Part shown: positions 8,476 through 18,230 of the stretch, piece by piece
Numbering within the stretch: position 1 is the stretch's first letter
Layout: every line of letters begins with the position of its first letter
NCBI GenBank assembly: GCA_049724395.1
Contig: JAUGWO010000291.1
Span: 1-34,774 of the forward strand
Reading direction: 5' to 3'
DNA: 34,774 nucleotides
Source of the DNA: Spongospora subterranea f. sp. subterranea
Lineage: Eukaryota > Endomyxa: Phytomyxea > Phytomyxea > Plasmodiophorida
Notes under the pieces: generated by a model
What the model saw: the letters and a program-made list of their open reading frames with translations, nothing else
Databases searched by the model: none
What the model was told of the DNA's origin: nothing
Made by a program: the position numbers and the translations under genes

Positions 8476-11244
8476 TTACTGTTTCGATTTCATTGCCAAG
8501 ATGAGAGGAGTATCATTACGTTGGTCCTTGTAGTCGATTGCCATTAAGTCCACTCGATCGTGCTTAACTATCGCATTGATAACATCAACTCTAAACAGTT
8601 TGTCCAATCAGACTTGAGGGAATGGCGGGTTTGAAGGCAGTATTGGCGACATACTGGCCATTTTCAATAGCAAACTGAAGTAGAGTATCCCCACTCTTTA
8701 ACGTTGATATCATCGGATCAGCACCCTTTTGTAAGAGCAACAGCACCATATCCCTTTCAATGAACAACGTCAATGGATAGATTGATGTCAACTAAAAGTG
8801 CCAAACCATTGCCTGGCAGTAGCGGCCGCAATAATAGGTGCCATCCCAAAAGAATTTTGAGCGTCGATGATGCGGCGGATGTTTGACCTAAACTCACCGT
8901 AACTTTCGTTCATTGATCGGATAAATTTAGCTGTTATCAACTTACGATTTTTGCTCGGCCGCGTTTCTGCCATTCGAATCTGAATCCTCAGCGTCTTCAT
9001 GAACAGCAGCTAGATATTTCAAAACACATTCCATAACTGCCACCCTGATCGCAACAGAAATCACATTAAATGTCGATTGTCAACAGAAGAATGGCACAAA
9101 CGAATGTGATTCGACAGCACTCAATACGAGTGTTTCTCCATAATTGTCTACTGCGTTGATCGCGGTAGGAAATTTTTCACAGATGAAGTCGATCGCGTCG
9201 ATCCTGTAAACTCACTCAGTGTTATGTGACTTTGACCAACAGGATTGGCGACATACTGGCCATTTCTAGTAGCAATGTGAAGTAGAGTACCGCCCCACGA
9301 TGTTGATATCATCGGATCAGCCCCCTTTTTTTAAGAAAAACTGCACTATATCCCTTTAACAGAACAACATTAAAAGGTTGATCGATATCAAGTGAAAGTA
9401 CCAAACCAGTATCGGTGATATGCGGCCACAATCATTGGTGTCTGTCCCCTTCTATTCTTCGCATTAATAATGTGAGCGATGTGCGTCCTGATCTCACCGT
9501 AAACGACGTTCATTGATCATATACTTATTTGTTATCCATTTACGATGTTCGGTCGGCAGTGTTTGGTCCATTTGAATCGAGCGCATCAGCTTCTTCATGC
9601 ACAGCAGCTCGATATTTCAAAACACATTCCACAACTTCCACCCTGATCGCAACAGAAATTACGAAAGATATCGATTTTCAACAGAAAAATGGCACAAACA
9701 ATTTTGATCGAACAGCATTAAATATAGGGGTTTCTTCATAATTGTCCACTAAATTGATCGCGGTAGGAAATTTTTCACAGATGAAGTCGATCGCGTCGAT
9801 CCTGTAAACTCACTCAGTGTTGTGTGACTTTAACCAACAGGATTGGCGACATACTGGCCATCTCTAGTAGCAATGTGAAGTAGAGTATCGCCACACGATG
9901 TTGATATCATCGGATCAGCACCCTTTTGTAAGAAAAACTGCACTATATCCCTTTTAACAGAACAACATGAACGGATTGATCGATATCAAGTGAAAGTACC
10001 AAACCAGTATTTGAGAGTAGCGGCCACAATCATTGGTGTCTGTCCCCTTCTATTCTTCGCATCAATAATGTTGGCGATGTGCGTCCTGATCTCACCGTAA
10101 ACAACGTTCATTGATCATATACTTATTTGTTATCCACTTACGATGTTCGGTCGGCCGGGTTTGGTCCATTTGAATCGAGGCCATCAGCTTCTTCATGCAC
10201 AGCAGCTCGATATTTCAAAACACATTCCACAACTGCCACCCTGATCGCAACAGAAATTACGAAAGATATCGATTGTCAACAGAAAAATGGCACAAACAAT
10301 TTTGATCGAACAGCATTAAATATAGGGGTTTCTCCATATTTGTCTACTGAATTGATCGCGGTAGGAAAATTTTCACAGATGAAGTCGATCGCGTCGATCC
10401 TGTAAACTCACTCAGTGTGGTGTGACTTTGACCAACAGGATTGGCGACATACTGGCCATTTCTAGTAGCAATGTGAAGTAGAGTATCGCCCCACGATGTT
10501 GTTGATATCATCGGATCAGCACCCTTTTTTAAGAGAAACTGCACTATATCCCTTTTGACGGAACAACATCAAAGGATTGATCGATATCAAGTGAAATTAC
10601 CAAACCAGTATTGGTGATATGCGGCCACAATCATTGGTGTCTGTCCCCTTCTATTCTTCGCATCAATAATGTGGGCGATGTGCGTCCTGATCTCACCGTA
10701 AACAACGTTCATTGATCATATACTTATTTGTTATCCATTTACGATGTTCGGTCGGCAGTGTTTGGTCCATTTGAATCGAGGGCATCAGCTTCTTCATGCA
10801 CAGCAGCTCGATATTTCAAAACACATTCCACAACTGCCACCCTGATCGCAACAAGAATTAAGACGGATATGGATTGTCAACAGATAAATGGCACAAACAG
10901 TTTTGATCGAACTGCATTAAATAGAGGGGTTTCTCCATTTGGTCTACTGAATTGATCGCGGTAGGAAATTTCTGACAGATGATTGTCGATCTTGTCGATC
11001 CTGAAACACCACTCAGTGTTGTGTGACTTTGATCAAAAGGATTGGCGACATACTGGCCATTTTTAATAGCAAGGTGAAGTGGAGTATCGCCCCTCGATAA
11101 AGTTGATATCAAGGGATCAACACCGTTTACCGACAGAGAATTTGTTTGCGACGGTTCCCATTCATCACCAGCTAATACCGGCTTATTTTGCAACATCATA
11201 GAGATCAACAAAATTAACAATTCCTTGTGCCATTGCCTCAACAT
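8476..11244 (-). CDS. Secreted ankyrin-repeat protein gene, copy A (18 exons)
   Basis: The start codon is at 11244. Residues 1-25 look like a signal peptide (ELLILLISMML core, cut after VLA). The rest is ankyrin repeats. Predicted splicing: exon 1 ends at 11054 (...NGQ), intron 11053-11001, and so on to a last intron 8654-8591 and TAA at 8478-8476. That gives 18 exons, 17 introns, all in phase 2, and about 610 residues in four 127-residue units. Two features differ from copy B. In exon 2 an extra base near 10983 is offset by a missing base near 10938, so a 17-residue stretch is read in another frame and then restored. In exon 13 a T7 run (9326-9332) is one base longer than in the other units and shifts the frame. 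The gene may therefore be a pseudogene, or the run may be a sequencing slip. Ankyrin repeats mediate protein-protein contacts. Confidence 0.75.
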
Positions 11245-11935
11245 CGTGATCAGATCAAAACGAGCGATTTCAGAATGAGGGATTAACGGGTGTCAAACAG
11301 TTCTGACCCGACGCATTCTTTACGGAGTTTTCATCGGGTATTAAACAGTACTGACCCGACGCATTCTCTACGGAGTTTTCCTCGGGTATTAAACAGCACT
11401 GACCCGACGCATTGTCTACGGAGTTTTCAACCCGCCGCATTCTCTGCGGAGTTTTCATCGGGTATGAACAGTCCCGTTATAGTCAAAGGTCACGTTATAG
11501 TCAACAGTCCCTTTATAGTCAACAGTCTAAACCTGCGCGAGATGTTTGGACACTCTCACAACAGGGTACATCAATGACTGTGACACAGTCTAATAATGCA
11601 AAGATATACTTTGCACTGAGCGCGGTGGGTGAGGGTTTCGGATCACGGCATTTGCCGATTGCTTTGTTCTATTCTCTCTTCATCAAATTCCGGATTTATA
11701 GTCTGTCCATTCTCCCCTTACTTCTCTTGTGTCTTTTGTTGCAGATTCACCAAATCAAATGCTGTCATTGATGGTTCAATTATCTCTGTGTGTGTTTTTT
11801 AGTCAACTATCGCCTATAACCTATGCTGCCGTCGCTCAGATGGCTGTATGGGAAAGGGTTTTGGCTCTAATCGCATATTGTTCATCGCTTTGACTTCTCT
11901 ATAGCGATTCATCAGTAATCGCTGGTTCTCCCCGG
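11245..11935 (-). promoter_or_regulatory. Upstream region of ankyrin gene copy A
   Basis: This 5' flank differs from that of copy B (17316-18005) by a single indel. It contains 48-bp tandem repeats and a small run of TTATAGTCAA repeats (about 11475-11527). No TATA box could be placed with confidence. A regulatory role is inferred only from its position and its conservation between copies. Confidence 0.4.
11295..11467. repeat. 48-bp tandem repeat, three units plus a partial, copy A
   Basis: Units begin AAACAG[T/C][T/A]CTGACCCGACG at 11295, 11343 and 11391. A shortened fourth unit ends near 11467. The period is a multiple of three. On the minus strand the units form a 62-codon open frame with a 16-residue repeat (ENSVENASGQYCLIPD). 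On the plus strand they are also open. The block ends about 50 bp from the ankyrin start codon. It may be a short upstream frame, an untranslated leader or a promoter repeat. Confidence 0.75.
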
Positions 11936-13636
11936 TTGTCGGATGTATTAGACAGCGCCTCTGTTACTACGATGTATTTTATTAGCTTTGGTGTCATAAT
12001 AGGGCTCCGATCGGGTCGGGTATCGGTAGATAGTCGGTACCCGACCCGACTACCCGCGGGTATCTGTTGCCTTTTTCGAATTATGGATACGGCGTTAAGT
12101 TCTTTTTCATCAACTCAAAAACAAATTTCCTGATAGAAGATTAGAAGCACATAAGGCCGTGAAATTTAAGAAAAAATCTCAGGAAATCGCTCATGGAGTC
12201 TTTATTGTGCAACGGACTGGGCGACATCGTCAAGATTACCTGACCGTTTGGTCCGGCAAATCAACAGAACTGATTGTCGTATAAGTGCTCCTAATCGCAT
12301 CGTGACCAGTCACCAATATGCCACCCAGGAAACGTAGATCTGTTATTGCTGAAAGGTTCCATCAGACAATGGCTCGTAAACTGCAGTGCCAGTTGAGGAC
12401 ACTACTTCATCGTCTGATGGCGACGTAACTTCGGAAGCAAGGCGGAGCCACCACAGCGTTGACCTCGTTGACGCTGTCGCCGTTGATGTCGAGGTTGTAC
12501 ATAAAGTTGTTGTGATGCGTGAAGGTGGATTTTGTTATTTGCCTGGTCTCTCGTTTGGTTCTTCGTTGAAATTGATTTTTTGAGCAGCGAAACAATGCCA
12601 GTGACTAAACCTGGGTGTGGTCAGATTGTGTTGACTGACTGATTATGATTATCTTACCCTTATATATAAACGCTGCCATTGTAAACTCGAACGATCCATT
12701 GTCGGTCATGTTCCATTAGGTCAAGATATTCATCAAGAGTATAATTTTCCTTGTTGGGCAATGATCCGGCGTAGTTCAGTATCATTGTCGCCATGGTTCT
12801 TCCCTGTGTTGGGTTTCTGTTATAATCACATATTTTCAACGGAATTGCTGAACAATAATGTCTGGTATGCCCCTGATGTTCTGATTGCTTCTAGTGCACA
12901 TTTACCTATAACAATTAAATACATCTTCAAATATATATTTGTTGTTATCTATTGTCAGGCTACATGAGGTATGTAATCCGGTGCTGTGACCTCCTGTTTC
13001 TGCTTCTCGGGGACATTTATCGAAGATATGTCCCGCCAATGTGCTACACTATTTAGAGGTCCACTAGTTTTTGGTGTGAAAAACACACACAGACACACCC
13101 AGCCCTAGATTAATTCGACAAACCCAAGAAAGTCAATGGCTGGTTTACGGCCGAGATAAACAAATAAACCACACACCAACGACATTGTATCAAACATGAA
13201 CGCGACAAAGGACGAAAACTTATCTTATTTCAAAATAGCCATTGCTAGTTTGGTGTAGACCGGAAGCATTTTCACACTTTAACCAGGATCTTACAGGTTG
13301 TACAACTTGGACCAATCCCTCGTTTTGCAATCGGCAGAAGCGACAATCCCTCCGGAACAGATTTTTTTACCTTTTTACTTTGAAATTCGATGTTGAGTTC
13401 CGATGGTTTAGAGATCAGTCGTGTGTCATTAATCTCGTCTTCCGATTGCAGAAATGGATCCACCATGTTCATCGTATTGTCGCATTCGGTGTCGCCTTGA
13501 TGACGATCTTCAACCAATACTTCGTTTGAGTTCCCTACATCACCGCGTCTGACGTACCAGCATCGGTAAACGAAAAACCCAGGATTGACTGAACAATAAA
13601 TGAGTAATAAACCACATTGTCAGGTCAATGGGACAT
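11936..13636. other. Spacer between the ankyrin copies; no confident gene
   Basis: Holds a 10-bp inverted repeat (12013-12022 with 12038-12047), a possible start MPPRKRRSVIAERFHQ at 12318 that is not continued in frame, and a minus-strand 81-codon frame (13517-13272) with an acidic, coding-like composition ending CTTCKILVKV. None matches a family I know. The sequence is not part of the duplicated segment. Confidence 0.35.
13272..13517 (-). CDS. Hypothetical acidic small ORF
   Basis: A frame of 81 codons, open a little further upstream of its first ATG. It is rich in Asp, Glu and Asn, then basic (KKVKKS), and ends with a Cys-x2-Cys pair shortly before the stop. It could be one exon of a larger gene or chance. 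The opposite strand has a 95-codon frame over the same bases, which weakens the case. Confidence 0.22.
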   Translation of the reverse strand: MVEDRHQGDTECDNTMNMVDPFLQSEDEINDTRLISKPSELNIEFQSKKVKKSVPEGLSLLPIAKRGIGPSCTTCKILVKV

Positions 13637-13934
13637 GAAATATAAACTAATGAATTATAATCATCATAACTTGACGATTTGGAGACACTATCTGAGCAGT
13701 AAAGGTCATCGATGACGGAAATATGAGAGTCTGCATCTGCTCAATCAGATTTGCACAGACAGAATCATAATGCAATTGTATTCATTTGACGAAAGTCAGA
13801 ACGTGTTTGATACATCTTGGCCAAATTCAATTTTACGAATGGAGATGAATATGATCCAGTAATGCTTCGGTGGCCGGCAGCCTGAACCAAAACCATTTAA
13901 TACTGACGTTTAAAGATGACTTGATCCTGATAAT

Positions 13935-16900
13935 TTACTGTTTCGATTTCTTTGCCAAGAAAAGAGGAGTATTTTTACGTTGGTCATTGTAGTCGATTGC
14001 CATTAAATCCACTGGATCGTGCTTATCTACTATCGCATTTTTAACATCAACTCTAAACAATTTGTCCAATCAGACTTGAGGGATGTCGTGTTTGAAGGCA
14101 GTATTGGAGACATACTGGCCATGTTTCATAGCAAACTGAAGTAAAGTATACTTGCTCTTTACCTTGCAGATCATCGGATCAGCACCCATTTTTAAGAGCA
14201 TCAGCACCATATCCCTTTTAAATGAACAACATCAATGAATAGATTGATATCAAATAAAAGTGTCAAACCATTGCTTGTCATCAGCAGCCACAATAATGGG
14301 TGGAATTCCAAAAGTATTTCGATAATCGATGATGCGGCGGATGTTTGACCTGAACTCACCGTAAATATCATTCATTGATCGAATAAATTTAGCTGTTATT
14401 AACTAACGATTTTTGCTCGGCCGCGTTTCTGCCATTCGAATCTGAATCATTAGCGTTTTCATGAACAGCAGCTAGATATTTCAAAACACGTTCCATAACT
14501 GCCACCCTGATTGCAACACAAATCACATTAAATGTCGATTGTCAACAGAAGAATGGCACAAACGAATGTGATTTGACAGCACTCATTACAAGTGTTTCTT
14601 CCCTACAACTAACTGCGTTGATCGCGGTAGGATATTTTTCACAGATGAAGTCGATTGCGTCGATCCTGTAAACTCACTCAGTGTTGTGTGATTTTGACTA
14701 ACAGTATTGGCGACATACTGGCAATCTCTAGTAGCAATGTGGAGTAGAGTATCGCCCCACGATGTTTGTATCATCGGATCAGCACCCTTTTTTAAAAGAA
14801 ACTGCACTATATCCCTTTTGACGGAACAACATCAATGAAGGATTGATCGATATCAAGTCAAAGTACCAAACCAGTATTGGTGATGTGCGGCCACAATAAT
14901 TGGTGTATGTCCCCTTATATTCTTCGCATCAATAATGTTGGCGATGTGCGTCCTGATCTCACCGTAAACAACGTTCATTGATCATATACTTATTTGTTAT
15001 CCACTTACGATGTTCCATCGGCAGTGTGTGGTACATTTGAATCGAGGCCATCAGCTTCTTCATGCGCAGCAGCTGGATATTTGAAAAAACAATCCACAAT
15101 TTCCACCCTGATCGCGACAGAAATTACGACGGATATTGATTGTCAACAGATGAATGGCACAAACGATTTTGATCGAACTGCATTAAATATAGGAGTGTCT
15201 CCATCTTTGTTCACTGAGTTGATCGCGGTAGGAAATTTGTGACAGATAATGTCAATCGCGTCGATCCTGAAACTCCACTCAGTGCTGGATGACTTTGACC
15301 AACAGGATTGGCGACATACTGGCAATTATAAATAGCAAAATCAAGTAGAGTAACCCCACTCGGTAACGTAGATATCATCGGATCAGCACCATTTTTTAAG
15401 AGCAACTGCACCATATCCCTGTTGAATGAACAACATCAATGGATAGATTTATATTAAGTGAAAATGCCAAACCATTGCCTGGCAGTAGCGGCGGCAATAA
15501 TAGCTGCCATTCCAAAAGCATTTTGAGCATCGATGATGCGGCGGATGTTTGACCTGAACTCACCGTAAATATCATTCATTGATCGGATAAATTTAGCTGT
15601 TATCAACTTACGAGTTTTGATCGGCCGCGTTTTTGCCATTCGAATGTGAATCATCAGCGTCTTCATGAACAGCAGCTAGATATTCCAAAACAGATTCCAT
15701 AACTGCCACACTGATCGCAACAGAAATCAGATAAAATGTCGATTGTCAACAGAAGAATGGCACAAACGAATGTGATTCGACAGCACTCAATAATAATGTT
15801 TCTCCATAATTGTTTACTGCGTTGATCGCGGTAGGAAATTTTTCACAAATGAAGTCGATCGCGTCGATCCTGTAAAATCACTGAGGGTTGTTTGACTTTG
15901 ACCAACAGCATTGATGACATACTGGCCATTTCTAGTAGCAATGTGAAGTAGAGTATCGCCCCACACTGTTGTTGATATCTTCGGATCAGCCCCCTTCTTA
16001 AAGAGGAACTGCACAATATCCCTTTTGACGGAACAACATCAAAGGATTGATCGATATCATGGGAAAGTACCAAACCAGTATTCGAGATTAGCGGCCACAG
16101 ACATTGGTGTCTCGCCCTTTCTATTCTTCGCATCAATAATGTTGGCGATGTGCGTCCTGATCTCACCGTAAACGACGTTCATTGACCATATACTTATTTG
16201 TTTTTCACTTACGCTGTTCGGTGGGCCGGATTTGGTCCATGAGAATCGAGGCCATCAGCTTCTTCATGCACAGCAGCTCGATATTTAAAAACACATTCCA
16301 TAACTGCCACCCTGATCGCAGCAGAAATTACGAAAGATATCGATTGTCAACATCAAAATGGCACAAACAATTTTGATCGAACAGCATTAAATATAGGGGT
16401 TTCTCCATGAATGTCTACTGAATTGATCGCGGTAGGAAAATTTTCACAAATGAAGTCGATCGCGTCGATCCTGTAAACTTACTCAGTGTGGTGTGACTTT
16501 GACCAACAGGATTGGTGACATACTGGCCATTTTTAGTTGCAATGTGAAGTAGTGTATCGCCCCACGATGTTGTTGATATCATCGGATCAGCACCCTTCCT
16601 TAAGAGAAACTGCACTATATCCCTTTTGACGGACCAACATCAAAGGATTGATCGATGTCAATTGAAATTACCAAACCAGTATTTGAGATTAGCGGCCACA
16701 ATCATTGGTGTCTCGCCCTTTCGATTCTTCGCATCAATAATGTGGGCGATCTGCGTCCTGATTTCACCGTAAACAACGTTCATTGATCATATACTTGTTT
16801 GTTATCCATTTACGATGTCCGGTCGGCCGGGTTTAGCCCATTTGCATCACGGCCATCAGCTTCTTCATGCACAGCAGCTCCATGTTTTAAAACACATTCC

Positions 16901-17315
16901 ACAACTGCCACCCTGATCGTAACAAGAGTTAAGACGGATATGGTTTGTCAACAGATAAATGGCACAAACAGTTTTGATCGAACTGCTTTAAATAGAGGGG
17001 TTTCTCCATATTGGTCTACTGAATTCATCGCGGTAGGAAATTCCTGACAGATGATGTCGATCTTGTCGATCCTGAAACACCACTCAGTGTTGGGCGACTT
17101 TGATCAAAAGGATTGGCGACATACTGGCCATTTTTAATAGCAAGGTGAAGTGGAGTATCGCCCCTCGATAAAGTTGATATCAAGGGATCAACACCGTTTA
17201 CCGACAGAGAATTTGTTTGCGACGGTTCCCATTCATCACCAGCTAATACCGGCTTATTTTGCAACATCATAGAGATCAACAAAATTAACAATTCCTTGTG
17301 CCATTGCCTCAACAT
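13935..17315 (-). CDS. Secreted ankyrin-repeat protein gene, copy B (22 exons, intact)
   Basis: The start codon is at 17315. The signal-peptide-like start (LLILLISMML, cut after VLA near residue 25) is followed by ankyrin repeats such as GDTPLHLAIKNGQ, GETPLFKAV and GETPMIVAA, with LLRKGADPMIS. I traced every exon by eye. The 22 exons join without a stop into about 735 residues, ending at TAA 13937-13935. Introns are 53-63 nt, all in phase 2. Four types recur in order: GTATGT...TTTACAG, GTTTGT...GATCAG, GTAAGT...GATCAG and GTTTGG...AAAAG. The first is 17124-17072 and the last 14115-14053. Each unit of about 597 bp gives 127 residues from exons of 34, 33, 27 and 33 residues. The protein probably acts outside the cell or in the secretory path by binding partner proteins, which is inferred from the signal peptide and the fold. 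Confidence 0.85.
17072..17124 (-). other. First intron of ankyrin gene B (53 nt)
   Basis: The donor CCA/GTATGT follows the codons for Asn-Gly, and the acceptor GGTGTTTCAG/GATC restores the frame (NGQ then IDKIDIIC). The same intron, at the same position in the ankyrin repeat, recurs once per 127-residue unit in both genes. Confidence 0.75.
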
Positions 17316-18005
17316 CGTGATCAGATCAAAACGAGCGATTTCAGAATGAGGGATTAACGGGTGTCAAACAGTTCTGACCCGACGCATTCTTTACGGAGTT
17401 TTCATCGGGTATTAAACAGTACTGACCCGACGCATTCTCTACGGAGTTTTCCTCGGGTATTAAACAGCACTGACCCGACGCATTGTCTACGGAGTTTTCA
17501 ACCCGCCGCATTCTCTGCGGAGTTTTCATCGGGTATGAACAGTCCCGTTATAGTCAAAGGTCACGTTATAGTCAACAGTCCCTTTATAGTCAACAGTCTA
17601 AACCGCGCGAGATGTTTGGACACTCTCACAACAGGGTACATCAATGACTGTGACACAGTCTAATAATGCAAAGATATACTTTGCACTGAGCGCGGTGGGT
17701 GAGGGTTTCGGATCACGGCATTTGCCGATTGCTTTGTTCTATTCTCTCTTCATCAAATTCCGGATTTATAGTCTGTCCATTCTCCCCTTACTTCTCTTGT
17801 GTCTTTTGTTGCAGATTCACCAAATCAAATGCTGTCATTGATGGTTCAATTATCTCTGTGTGTGTTTTTTAGTCAACTATCGCCTATAACCTATGCTGCC
17901 GTCGCTCAGATGGCTGTATGGGAAAGGGTTTTGGCTCTAATCGCATATTGTTCATCGCTTTGACTTCTCTATAGCGATTCATCAGTAATCGCTGGTTCTC
18001 CCCGG
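17316..18005 (-). promoter_or_regulatory. Upstream region of ankyrin gene copy B
   Basis: Nearly identical to the 5' flank of copy A, with the same 48-bp repeats and TTATAGTCAA repeats. Such identity next to more diverged coding units suggests recent gene conversion or constraint. No core promoter motif could be assigned. Confidence 0.4.
17366..17538. repeat. 48-bp tandem repeat, three units plus a partial, copy B
   Basis: Same repeat as at 11295-11467, with the same number of units and no visible base difference. It lies the same distance upstream of the ankyrin start codon. Confidence 0.75.
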
Positions 18006-18230
18006 TAGGCCTGACCATTTCGATCAGCAACTACTGACGAACCCTCGACCAGGGAAGAAAGCACAATTACGACAACATTTACTCAGTTTTTTCCATATAA
18101 ATAACCTTTACATAGGAAATCAAGTCTTCCATAGATTGCCATCCCCTCATCATAAGAAAAACTGCAGAGATCCTAGTTTTACCTTGCCAATCTCTGAATT
18201 AGTGCTAATCCAATTCTTGAGGCCTTGATG
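18006..18230. other. Unassigned spacer between ankyrin copy B and the copia relic
   Basis: AT-rich, no open frame of note. It could be a remnant of whatever was flanked by the duplication edge. Confidence 0.3.

Larger units (their letters stand above)
8181..11935. repeat. Segmental duplication, copy A (ankyrin gene plus flanks)
   Basis: The sequence from ATATAAACTAAT near 8181 to GGTTCTCCCCGG at 11935 recurs at 13637-18005 in the same orientation. Copy A is shorter because it has four 127-codon ankyrin units instead of five. The 3' flanks are clearly diverged between the copies. The last ~900 bp (gene start and upstream region) are nearly identical. Confidence 0.9.
13637..18005. repeat. Segmental duplication, copy B (ankyrin gene plus flanks)
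   Basis: Second copy of the segment at 8181-11935, same orientation, start to start about 5.46 kb away. It carries one more 127-codon ankyrin unit. Its right edge (GGTTCTCCCCGG, 18005) is followed within about 230 bp by a copia relic. The matching edge of copy A is followed by unrelated sequence. Confidence 0.9.

Noticed and set aside
9529-9741. Plus-strand ORF series starting MLS[I/T]YDVRSA in each ankyrin unit
   Set aside because: Antisense shadows of the ankyrin exons. They recur only because the unit recurs and show no domain.
10344-10544. Short ankyrin ORFs (for example 10344-10544, 15211-15414, 16415-16615) as separate small genes
   Set aside because: Each reads through a predicted GTATGT...TTTACAG intron. 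The residues after NGQ (YVANPVGQ...) are intron sequence, and the real frame resumes after the acceptor.
12386-12583. Plus-strand 65-codon ORF with Val-rich centre
   Set aside because: The upstream start MPPRKRRS is in another frame, there is no splice path and both strands are open. Left as part of the spacer description.
8181-17330. CRISPR-like or satellite array
   Set aside because: The ~597-bp period encodes ankyrin repeats with introns. There is no short direct repeat with unique spacers.
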